Origin: CAZQSS01 sp964596405
Lineage (GTDB): Bacteria > Patescibacteriota > Patescibacteriia > Magasanikbacterales > UBA10003
NCBI GenBank assembly: GCA_964596405.1
Contig: CAZQSS010000006.1
Location: forward strand, 1-33,883
Direction of reading: 5' to 3'
Length of the DNA: 33,883 bases
Translations under genes and position numbers: made by a program
In this document: positions 28,125-33,883 of the stretch, piece by piece
Layout of the letters: each line of letters opens with the position of its first letter
How positions within the stretch are numbered: position 1 is the stretch's first letter
The notes under the pieces: generated by a model
Database searches by the model: none
What the model was told of the DNA's origin: nothing
The model's input: only the letters and a program-made list of their open reading frames with translations

Positions 28125-28934
28125 CTATTTCTTTTCCGCAAAGAGCTTGGCGGTGACCCAGGTGACCACGTGGGCGACCGGCGGCACAAACCGCACGATC
28201 TTGCCCAGCGAGTTCAAGGGGCTCACCATTTCCACGTTGGCGCCGCGCTGAACCGCTTTGAAGATGATGCGGGCAACCGTGTCCGGATTCATAGAGTAGT
28301 AAGGCACAAGCTTCATGGAAAGCTTGCCGACGAAACTCTTGGGCTCTATCCCCTGGTAAAAACCGGTGTTGACCATGAAGGGGTAAACCGTGGTGACCTT
28401 GATGTTGTGACGAGCCACCTCGTAGTGCAGGAGCTCAGAGACGGCCCCGAGCGCGAGCTTGATTGAGGCGTACGCGCCCCAGGTCGGCAAGCGCCAGAAA
28501 GCCTGGCCGGAAGCGATGTTGACGATGTGACCGTGCTGTCGCCGTTTCATCTGCGGCAGGAAGGCGTAGATGTGGTAGAGCGGCCCGAAGAAATTAACAT
28601 CCACGAGCTGTTTCCACTTCTCCATTGAAACATCGGCCAACTCGCCTGAATGGCCGATGCCGGCGTTGTTGATGAGAATGTCCAACCCGCCAAAGCGTTG
28701 CTCGACGGTGGCCGCCAAATTCTTGACTGCCACCGGATCCGAAACATCCATCGGCTGAGCATGGAGCTTGACGCCCATCGCTTTGAATTCCTTGCTGACC
28801 CTTCGGAGTCCCACTTCATTGACATCCGTAATGATGAGAGTCGCGCCCTCGGCGGCAAACAGCTTGGCTAAATCGTAGCCAATGCCGGCGGCCGCGCCAG
28901 TGATGAGTACCGTTGTGTCCTCAAACTTTTTCAT
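28125..28934 (-). CDS. Short-chain dehydrogenase/reductase
   Basis: A classical SDR of 269 aa, an NAD(P)-dependent oxidoreductase. The cofactor motif TGAAAGIG is at 12-19, NNAG at 89-92, and the catalytic tetrad N114, S142, Y155 and K159 is complete (YASIK). The Asp after the second strand (TDVNE) hints at NAD preference. The C-terminal ~60 residues include a hydrophobic stretch (IVRFVPPVAHVVTWV) that may contact a lipid substrate or membrane. Start set at 28934 with GGAGA upstream; the open frame continues to 29198 inside the transporter gene but is not coding. It is the second gene of an operon with the DMT transporter, 23 bases downstream of it. Confidence 0.92.
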   Translation of the reverse strand: MKKFEDTTVLITGAAAGIGYDLAKLFAAEGATLIITDVNEVGLRRVSKEFKAMGVKLHAQPMDVSDPVAVKNLAATVEQRFGGLDILINNAGIGHSGELADVSMEKWKQLVDVNFFGPLYHIYAFLPQMKRRQHGHIVNIASGQAFWRLPTWGAYASIKLALGAVSELLHYEVARHNIKVTTVYPFMVNTGFYQGIEPKSFVGKLSMKLVPYYSMNPDTVARIIFKAVQRGANVEMVSPLNSLGKIVRFVPPVAHVVTWVTAKLFAEKK

Positions 28935-28957
28935 CACATTCTCCCTTCTGTTTGTTT

Positions 28958-29863
28958 CTAGTTCTGTCTGAAACTCAAGGCAATCACTACGCCACCGATC
29001 ACACCAATCGCCGTCGCTATTTTCTCCAGAGTGCTCAACTGTTTCACTTCTTTGAAAACCCACAGGCCCAGAATAGTGGACAAAACTATGCCCGAGACAA
29101 CAAAAATCGGCTGAACCACGGTGATGGGCGCGTATTTGAGTGTCCATCCGCTGAGCACAAAGGAAATCCACATAACTGCCGAGCGGGGAAAAATCCACAA
29201 AATCTGACGGCGACCCAAAGGTTCGCCCGCTTCTTTTTTACCCGCCAGGGCAAAAACCGCAAACGAACCGATTACTGATCCGCCGTACCAAGCCATCATA
29301 AATGTCCAGGGCGACATAATCTCGACCACCAGGTAGCGGGTCAAGAAAGCCGAAGTGCCCCAAATCATCACGCCAATCGCCAGACCAATCCAGACCCAAC
29401 GTTCTTTTTTGTTGACGACGCGAATTTTATCGTCTTGCCTAGCCTGCTTGGCTTTAGAGACAAAAAACAAGATCACAGCGCCCAGAGCCAAAACCAAACC
29501 GACCCACAGCAATGGATTTAAATGTTTGCTTTCATGGAGAAAGACAAAACCCAAAAACATGGCCCAGACATCGCCGCCCGGCCCAAAAAGCGCGGACTTA
29601 CTCAAGCTGATATCCACGGCCCGCCAATGACAATACCCGGCGAAAGCGCTCAACACCCCAAAACCGGCCACAATCGCCACCTGCCAACTAAAGACAAATG
29701 ATTGGGTGACAGCCGCGGCAATAAAAGCCAGCGCGCCCGTAAACAGGTATTGCCAGACAATGTTGCGCGTGCGAGATGGAGCCGAACTCAATTGTTTTAA
29801 AAGAATCTGCCCCAAAATACCGCCGATCAGAATTCGCAAGACAACCAGTATGTGCCAGTTCAT
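28958..29863 (-). CDS. EamA/DMT-family transporter
   Basis: A drug/metabolite transporter of 301 aa with ten predicted membrane segments in two repeated halves of five, the EamA layout, with a hydrophilic link near residues 140-155. The C-terminal half shows APITVVQPIFVVSGIVLS and TILGLWVFKEVKQLSTLEKI, typical of EamA domains. These proteins export or import small metabolites; the substrate is unknown. Start set at the ATG at 29863, six bases after an AAGGAG; the frame upstream to 29929 reads leader hairpins. It is co-transcribed with the SDR from the promoter at 29983-30011. Origin by transfer is plausible because the unit is self-contained. Confidence 0.88.
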   Translation of the reverse strand: MNWHILVVLRILIGGILGQILLKQLSSAPSRTRNIVWQYLFTGALAFIAAAVTQSFVFSWQVAIVAGFGVLSAFAGYCHWRAVDISLSKSALFGPGGDVWAMFLGFVFLHESKHLNPLLWVGLVLALGAVILFFVSKAKQARQDDKIRVVNKKERWVWIGLAIGVMIWGTSAFLTRYLVVEIMSPWTFMMAWYGGSVIGSFAVFALAGKKEAGEPLGRRQILWIFPRSAVMWISFVLSGWTLKYAPITVVQPIFVVSGIVLSTILGLWVFKEVKQLSTLEKIATAIGVIGGVVIALSFRQN

Positions 29864-29881
29864 CCGTGCTCCTTCGCTTGC

Positions 29882-29964
29882 CCCGCGTTTGCGGGTATTT
29901 AAGGTTGAATTTTTGCGCCAGAGGCGCATCCGCCCTGCCTGACCGGTAGGCAGGCTATGGCGGA
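29882..29964 (-). promoter_or_regulatory. Structured leader of the DMT-SDR operon
   Basis: In transcript order: a nested hairpin TCCGCC[..CTGCCT/AGGCAG..]GGCGGA (29929-29964), TGCGCC-TCT-GGCGCA (29914-29928) and CCCGC/GCGGG (29882-29895), then the Shine-Dalgarno site. The first two correspond to the first two hairpins of the leader at 17182-17211. Confidence 0.7.
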
Positions 29965-29982
29965 AAAAGATCTTGATTCTTA

Positions 29983-30011
29983 ACCTTACTTCAAAAATCG
30001 GTTTTTGTCAA
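29983..30011 (-). promoter_or_regulatory. Promoter of the DMT-SDR operon
   Basis: TTGACA (30006-30011) and TAAGGT (29983-29988), 17 bp apart on the - strand. The -10 is weak. Confidence 0.65.
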
Positions 30012-30038
30012 TGAAAGAAAGTGAAAAAAAGTGACCTG

Positions 30039-30149
30039 CCCCATCACTAAACTCAAAAATAATTTTATTTTTAGAGCACATCAAAACCGCGAAACGCCTT
30101 CGGCTATCGCTTTTTAAACACTTCCTTCCTGCTGTAGTTTAGTGAGGGG
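30039..30149. mobile_element. 111-bp inverted-repeat element E3
   Basis: CCCCATCACTAAACT (30039-30053) is the inverse of AGTTTAGTGAGGGG (30136-30149) except for one extra A. The AT-rich interior contains AACGCCTTCGGCT in a short hairpin, as in E2. No target duplication is obvious. The 29864-30174 gap holds only this element, the promoter and the leader hairpins. Confidence 0.5.
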
Positions 30150-30174
30150 TCTATTAACTGTCACAAAAATAATT

Positions 30175-30720
30175 TCACTCGCGTTTATTATTTTTGGACG
30201 TTAATAGACACCCGCAATAGTTTTGGTGATACAGATTATGTTCTTTTGACAATGTTCGAACGCGCTCTTGGCCCCCGCCCTTTTTCCAGTCAGCTTGATA
30301 AAATCCGACACCCCAAGTCTCGGCGATTTTTTGCGCCAAAGGATTGATGAGTTCGGCGCGTTTGTTGCGCCCCATAGTCAGCGTGGTGGCAAAAAAATCA
30401 AAATTGTTTTCTTTAGCAAACTTGGCCGTCTGCCAGAGCCGGAACGCAAAACAAACCGTACAGCGGGCGCCACCTTCGGGTTCTTTTTCATAACCCTTGA
30501 CCGCCTCATGCCAACCGACATTATCGTATTCGCCTTCTACAAATGGGATGCCTGCTTTAACACACCAATCTTTAACCGTATCGCGCCGTTTTTCGTATTC
30601 CTCGCGCGGCTCAATGTTGGGATTATAAAAATAGGCGGTCAAGTCAAATTCCGTTTTTAGTTTTTCCAAAACATGGCACGAACACAATACACAACAAGTG
30701 TGTAACAACAATCGGGGCAT
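30175..30720 (-). CDS. queH: Epoxyqueuosine reductase QueH
   Basis: QueH (DUF208) of 181 aa, which reduces epoxyqueuosine to queuosine in tRNA, replacing the B12-dependent QueG. The iron-sulfur and metal ligands are visible: HTCCVLCSCH (C9, C10, C13), GARCTVC (C87, C90) and NYCGCL (C169, C171), with the family motifs YFYNPNIEPREEYEKR and TLTMGRNK. Length is normal. No other queuosine gene (queA, tgt, queC-F) lies in the window. It is the last gene after PLD-rarA-HD, separated by a 153-bp repeat-filled gap. Confidence 0.93.
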   Translation of the reverse strand: MPRLLLHTCCVLCSCHVLEKLKTEFDLTAYFYNPNIEPREEYEKRRDTVKDWCVKAGIPFVEGEYDNVGWHEAVKGYEKEPEGGARCTVCFAFRLWQTAKFAKENNFDFFATTLTMGRNKRAELINPLAQKIAETWGVGFYQADWKKGGGQERVRTLSKEHNLYHQNYCGCLLTSKNNKRE

Positions 30721-30764
30721 AAATACTTAAATTAAATTCTAAACCCTAAGCAAGAAATCCTAAA

Positions 30765-30870
30765 CAAATCCAAATGTTCAAAATTCAAAAGCCAAAACAA
30801 TGTGTTTAAAATTTCGAAAATTTGAATTTTAATATTGTTTCGAATTTCGGATTTAGGATTTCGGATTTTA
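30765..30870. repeat. AT-rich repeat between queH and the HD gene
   Basis: AAATTTCGAAAATTTGAATT and ATTTCGGATTTAGGATTTCGG units, related to the CCGAAAT repeat inside lepA and to family T. No gene is seen in 30721-30873. Confidence 0.7.
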
Positions 30871-30873
30871 AAT

Positions 30874-31446
30874 TCAGCCTCGGCTGAATTTCTTGAGTCC
30901 TTGCCACCAGTCATTAGGATTGGTTTTGCAAAGTTCATCCAGCATTTCTTTGGCGGCTTTGGTTTTAAGCGTTTTGGAGATATTATTGATCCAATCCTGG
31001 GCAAAAGCGTGGCCCTGTTCAATATACTCGCGGGCGGCCACGGCCATCTCCAAATAATCAGCGTCTTTGGCAATAATGCCGGCTTGAGTGTTTTTACGTT
31101 CCACCTGATCCCAAAGTTTTTTGATTTCTTTGCCGATATTGCCCAAACTTTTCATTTGGTCTTTGGCTGCCGCTTCGTCGTTCATCTTTACATAGCGGCT
31201 GGCGACGCGGTGCACATCCCCCGTGCGACATTCGGCCATATCGTGGAAAACCAACATGGCAGCCACTTCGGCCGGGTTGGAATAATTTTCCAAATGCGCC
31301 AGCACAAAACCAATCTGCGCCGCGCGCAAAGAATGAGCGGAAACGGTTTCCGGATGATTGATGCCGATGAGCCGCCACCCTTCGTGCTCCACCAGTTTTA
31401 ACTGGCCGAGTTCAAAAAAGAAATTGGCTAAATCTTTGTGTGTCAT
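30874..31446 (-). CDS. HD-domain phosphohydrolase (YfbR/HDDC2-like)
   Basis: A protein of 190 aa with the metal ligands of the HD_3/YfbR-HDDC2 group: H38 (ETVSAHSLRAA), H68-D69 (LVFHDMAECRTGDV) and D127 or D129 (KDADYLEMAV). E. coli YfbR and human HDDC2 are 5'-deoxynucleotidases, so a nucleotide-pool role is likely. It starts four bases after the rarA stop and is probably translated from the same mRNA. The last residues are read from near the AT-rich repeat block. Confidence 0.9.
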   Translation of the reverse strand: MTHKDLANFFFELGQLKLVEHEGWRLIGINHPETVSAHSLRAAQIGFVLAHLENYSNPAEVAAMLVFHDMAECRTGDVHRVASRYVKMNDEAAAKDQMKSLGNIGKEIKKLWDQVERKNTQAGIIAKDADYLEMAVAAREYIEQGHAFAQDWINNISKTLKTKAAKEMLDELCKTNPNDWWQGLKKFSRG

Positions 31447-31450
31447 ACTT

Positions 31451-32710
31451 TTAATTTTTAAGATATTTTTTATTTTTTAATTCTTTAGGTAAATAATCTT
31501 GTTTAACCGGTTTATCAAAATCCGGGTTGTATTTGTAATCTTTTCCGTAATTTAAATCTTTCATCAATTTTGTTGGAGCATTCCTCAAATGAAGAGGCAC
31601 GCCCAGATGCGATGTTTCTTTGGCGTCCGCCGCCGCTTCGCTATAAGCCGTGTAGAGGGCGTTGGATTTTTTCGCCAACGCGCAATAGACCACCGCCTCG
31701 GCCAAATGGACATTACATTCGGGCAGGCCGATTTTGTGGCAGGCATCATAAGCGGCATTGGCGACCAAAAGCGCGCGTGAATCGGCAATACCGATATCCT
31801 CGGCCGCAAAACGCAAAACCCGCCGCGCCACATAAAGCGGATCCGCTCCGCCTTCCAGCATTCTGGCCAGCCAGTAAAGAGCGGCGTCGGGATCCGAACC
31901 GCGCATGGATTTGTGCAGAGCGGAAATTAAATTATAAAACTCTTCGCCTTTTTTATCAAAAATTAAATGTGTTCTCTGCAGCGCCTCTTTCACGTCTTCT
32001 TTATCAATCTTAATCCTTAATCCTTTATTCTTATTCCTGGATTTGACTGCCATCTCTAAACCGTTTAAAGCGACGCGCGCGTCACCATCGGCCGTGGCGG
32101 CCAAAAAATCCAACGCCGCCGGTTCAATTTTTATTTTTTCTTTGCCAAAGCCGTATTCTTTATCTGTCAGCGCCCGTTCCAAAAGTTTTTTAATATCTTT
32201 TTCAGATAAAGATTTTAAAACAAACACGCGACAACGACTCAAAAGCGCGCCCACCACTTCAAAAGAGGGATTTTCCGTGGTCGCGCCAATCAAAGTGACC
32301 ACGCCTTTTTCCACATGCGGCAAAAGCGCGTCCTGCTGAGCCTTGTTCCAGCGGTGAATTTCATCAATAAATAAAATTGTCCGCTTATTATAAAGTTTGC
32401 GTTCTTCAATCGCTTCTTTGATAAGCGCGCGCAGAGCATCCAAGCCGCTTGAGACGGCTGACAAGGCCACAAACCGGGATTTAGTTTTCTCCGCGATTAA
32501 CCGCGCCAAAGTGGTCTTGCCCACCCCGGGCGGACCCCAAAAAATCAAAGACGGGGTTTCGTCACGATCAATCAATTGCCGCAACATTTTACCCTGGCCG
32601 ACTATTTCTTCTTGACCGACAAATTCTAAAAAATCCCGCGGCCGCAGACGATCGGCCAGGGGCGCTTCGCGAGATAAATTTTCTGCCATTTTCTGTCCGA
32701 ATAAATCCAT
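31451..32710 (-). CDS. rarA: Replication-associated recombination ATPase RarA (MgsA)
   Basis: RarA of 419 aa, an AAA+ clamp-loader-like ATPase that acts at stalled replication forks. Walker A is GPPGVGKTTL (about 59-68), Walker B LFIDEIHRWNKAQQD (DEIH), sensor 1 GATTENPSFEV, and the Arg finger lies in LLSRCRVFVL. The C-terminal tetramerisation domain has DPDAALYWLARMLEGGADP and VPLHLRNAPTKLMKDL, specific to RarA. Around residue 225-235 the NKNKGLRIKIDK peptide is encoded by a CTTAATCCTTAATCC-type simple repeat (32009-32039). It starts three bases after the PLD gene. Confidence 0.96.
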   Translation of the reverse strand: MDLFGQKMAENLSREAPLADRLRPRDFLEFVGQEEIVGQGKMLRQLIDRDETPSLIFWGPPGVGKTTLARLIAEKTKSRFVALSAVSSGLDALRALIKEAIEERKLYNKRTILFIDEIHRWNKAQQDALLPHVEKGVVTLIGATTENPSFEVVGALLSRCRVFVLKSLSEKDIKKLLERALTDKEYGFGKEKIKIEPAALDFLAATADGDARVALNGLEMAVKSRNKNKGLRIKIDKEDVKEALQRTHLIFDKKGEEFYNLISALHKSMRGSDPDAALYWLARMLEGGADPLYVARRVLRFAAEDIGIADSRALLVANAAYDACHKIGLPECNVHLAEAVVYCALAKKSNALYTAYSEAAADAKETSHLGVPLHLRNAPTKLMKDLNYGKDYKYNPDFDKPVKQDYLPKELKNKKYLKN

Positions 32711-32713
32711 AAA

Positions 32714-33802
32714 CTATAAATATTGTCTGAGCAAACGACCAAAAAATTCATAGACTCTGTGAAACAGCGAACGTCTGGCCCATTTAACCGGACGAAAAAG
32801 CCGCGATTGTTTGCGCCAACCTTTAAAAATAACTTTGAGATCTTTAATCATCTGCTGACTGGTAAAAATCAGGTTGGTTTCATAACTGCGATAAAATGTC
32901 TGGGCGTCAAAATTACTGGATCCGACCATGGCCCACTTATCGTCCACCATCATGGCTTTGGCATGAATCATTTTTTTAACCAAATAAACTTTAATGCCCA
33001 AATTATATAACACAGACCAATACGTGCGGCCGGCGTAAGTCAAAAGACGGTGGTCGGTTTCTTTGGGTAAAATCAAATTAATTTTTACGCCTTTGCGCTT
33101 AGCTTCGGCCAAGGCGCTGATAATTTTGCTGTCCGGCAAAAAATACGGGCTGACCAGCGTTAGAGATTTTTTGGCGCTTTGAATGGCTTTGATATAAACG
33201 TTGTGGATGCTGGAATAATTTTCTCTGGGTCGGTGCCACATCAAGCGCCAATATCTTTGTTTGACAATGGGTAAATACAAAAAATATTTGATGCGATTCA
33301 CTACGCCGCCGCTCGCCAAATAAGTGCGGCCAAAATATTTAAGCAATCCGCTCACAATCTGGCCGGTCACCCGCACATGCAGGTCAAACCAATCACGGGA
33401 TTCTTCGTCAACGTTAACGCCACCGATAAAACCAACAGTCTCATCAACTATCAAAACCTTGCGGTGATTGCGTTCCAGCCAGCGACGGATGCCACCCCAA
33501 ATACCGCTCAGCTGCAAAGGATTAAAGTAAAGCACTTCCGCGCCGCTTTTTTCCAATTTTTCCATCATCTTTTCCGCCATCCAAAAACTGCCAAAGCCGT
33601 CTAAAATGACTTTGACCTCCACGCCTTCGCGCGCCTTAGCACAAAGCAGTTCAATAAACCGTCTCCCCGCGTCATCATTTTCAAAAATATAGGTTTCCCA
33701 GTAAACAGACTTTTTGGCCTGCTGGATTTCTTTATACATCGCGTCTAGCGCGTCTTTGACCGTGGAGAAAAATTGATAATTTTTAGATTTTTCCGTCAGC
33801 AT
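32714..33802 (-). CDS. Phospholipase D family protein (cardiolipin synthase-like)
   Basis: A protein of 362 aa with two HKD motifs: H113-K115-D120 (NHRKVLIVD) and H280-K282-D287 (IHAKAMMVD), each followed by GG/GS-N. This is the cardiolipin synthase B/C layout without the N-terminal membrane spans of ClsA; a hydrophobic patch at 170-185 may touch the membrane. Likely reaction: joining two phosphatidylglycerols, though some relatives act on other phosphodiesters. A promoter lies nine bases before the ATG, so it is probably leaderless and heads the PLD-rarA-HD operon. Confidence 0.9.
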   Translation of the reverse strand: MLTEKSKNYQFFSTVKDALDAMYKEIQQAKKSVYWETYIFENDDAGRRFIELLCAKAREGVEVKVILDGFGSFWMAEKMMEKLEKSGAEVLYFNPLQLSGIWGGIRRWLERNHRKVLIVDETVGFIGGVNVDEESRDWFDLHVRVTGQIVSGLLKYFGRTYLASGGVVNRIKYFLYLPIVKQRYWRLMWHRPRENYSSIHNVYIKAIQSAKKSLTLVSPYFLPDSKIISALAEAKRKGVKINLILPKETDHRLLTYAGRTYWSVLYNLGIKVYLVKKMIHAKAMMVDDKWAMVGSSNFDAQTFYRSYETNLIFTSQQMIKDLKVIFKGWRKQSRLFRPVKWARRSLFHRVYEFFGRLLRQYL

Positions 33803-33811
33803 ATCACCCTT

Positions 33812-33840
33812 ATCTTAACGCAAAATTTGGTAAGCGTCAA
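33812..33840 (-). promoter_or_regulatory. Promoter of the PLD-rarA-HD operon
   Basis: TTGACG (33835-33840) and TAAGAT (33812-33817), 17 bp apart on the - strand. The ATG follows the -10 box after nine bases, without a Shine-Dalgarno site at a workable distance. Confidence 0.78.
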
Positions 33841-33853
33841 CCTTCGCGGTTGC
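33838..33853. terminator. Short CAACC-TTCG-GGTTG hairpin at the window end
   Basis: A 5-6 bp stem with a TTCG loop and five T on the + strand; it overlaps the -35 of the PLD promoter. It may end a + strand transcript or be part of an upstream repeat. Confidence 0.3.
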
Positions 33854-33883
33854 TTTTTACGGGGATAAAAAGTCGATATCCAC

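Noticed and set aside
28935..29198. N-terminal extension of the SDR
   Set aside because: It overlaps the transporter gene in another frame; the SDR family start and a GGAGA site are at 28934.
30835..31401. 188-aa + strand open frame
   Set aside because: Antisense shadow of the HD-domain gene; the - strand protein has all family motifs.

Overview
This window looks like a metagenome-assembled scaffold from a bacterium of the Candidate Phyla Radiation (Patescibacteria), most likely on the Parcubacteria side. The reasons are small, tightly packed genes, short or divergent versions of core proteins (HrcA, FtsL, GrpE), many conserved proteins without a name, several transcripts that seem leaderless, and many short palindromic repeats between and inside genes. 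TGA is used as a normal stop codon, so this is not the code-25 Gracilibacteria group. A run of 100 N at 18914-19013 is a scaffold join flanked by the same 55 bp on both sides.

Layout. 1-2016: a DUF192 protein (cut by the window edge), a WecA/MraY-like sugar-phosphate transferase and a cupin. 2089-3972: a 627-aa protein of unknown function. 4116-5873: a division cluster mraZ-rsmH-ftsL-like with a clear MraZ operator and promoter. 5998-7347: a beta-CASP RNase. 7368-9138: two stand-alone accessory genes with their own promoters and terminators, the second between two copies of a long palindromic repeat. 9275-16634: a + strand run of an anchored protein, murJ, lepA, a DUF559 nuclease, a 34-aa membrane peptide, recJ and an RNase HI. 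16798-19940: small accessory genes, an exported OB-fold-like protein, a membrane protein, a DUF1858 protein and a cysteine-rich lipoprotein. 19997-28027: a heat-shock region on the - strand in the order hrcA-grpE-hsp20-(unknown)-hsp20 fragment-(DUF4268 nuclease)-dnaK-(GIY-YIG nuclease)-dnaJ, driven by a strong promoter with a perfect CIRCE element. 28083-30011: an SDR and a DMT transporter in one operon. 30175-33840: cardiolipin-synthase-like PLD, rarA, HD phosphohydrolase and queH.

The most interesting theme is the link between short repeats and small nucleases. One repeat family (mirror-image hairpins, 'GTCATTCCCG...CGGGAATCCAG') brackets a GIY-YIG nuclease wedged between dnaK and dnaJ; the stop codon of the nuclease lies inside the repeat. 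A second, unrelated family ('CTCCCCTT..AAGGGGAG') brackets a DUF559 PD-(D/E)XK nuclease whose C-terminus is encoded by the repeat. Members of the first family also sit in frame inside lepA and in the hrcA leader. This resembles the REP/RAYT arrangement with a different nuclease in place of the Y1 transposase, and is proposed here as a hypothesis.

Other notable points are a rebuilt lepA 5' end with a degenerate duplicate of its first codons, a partial hsp20 duplication that brackets an unknown gene, a promoter-plus-terminator unit that could make a ~55-nt RNA, and a shared hairpin leader on two accessory transcripts. Housekeeping genes here tend to start a few bases after a -10 box, while the accessory genes have leaders, Shine-Dalgarno sites and their own terminators.
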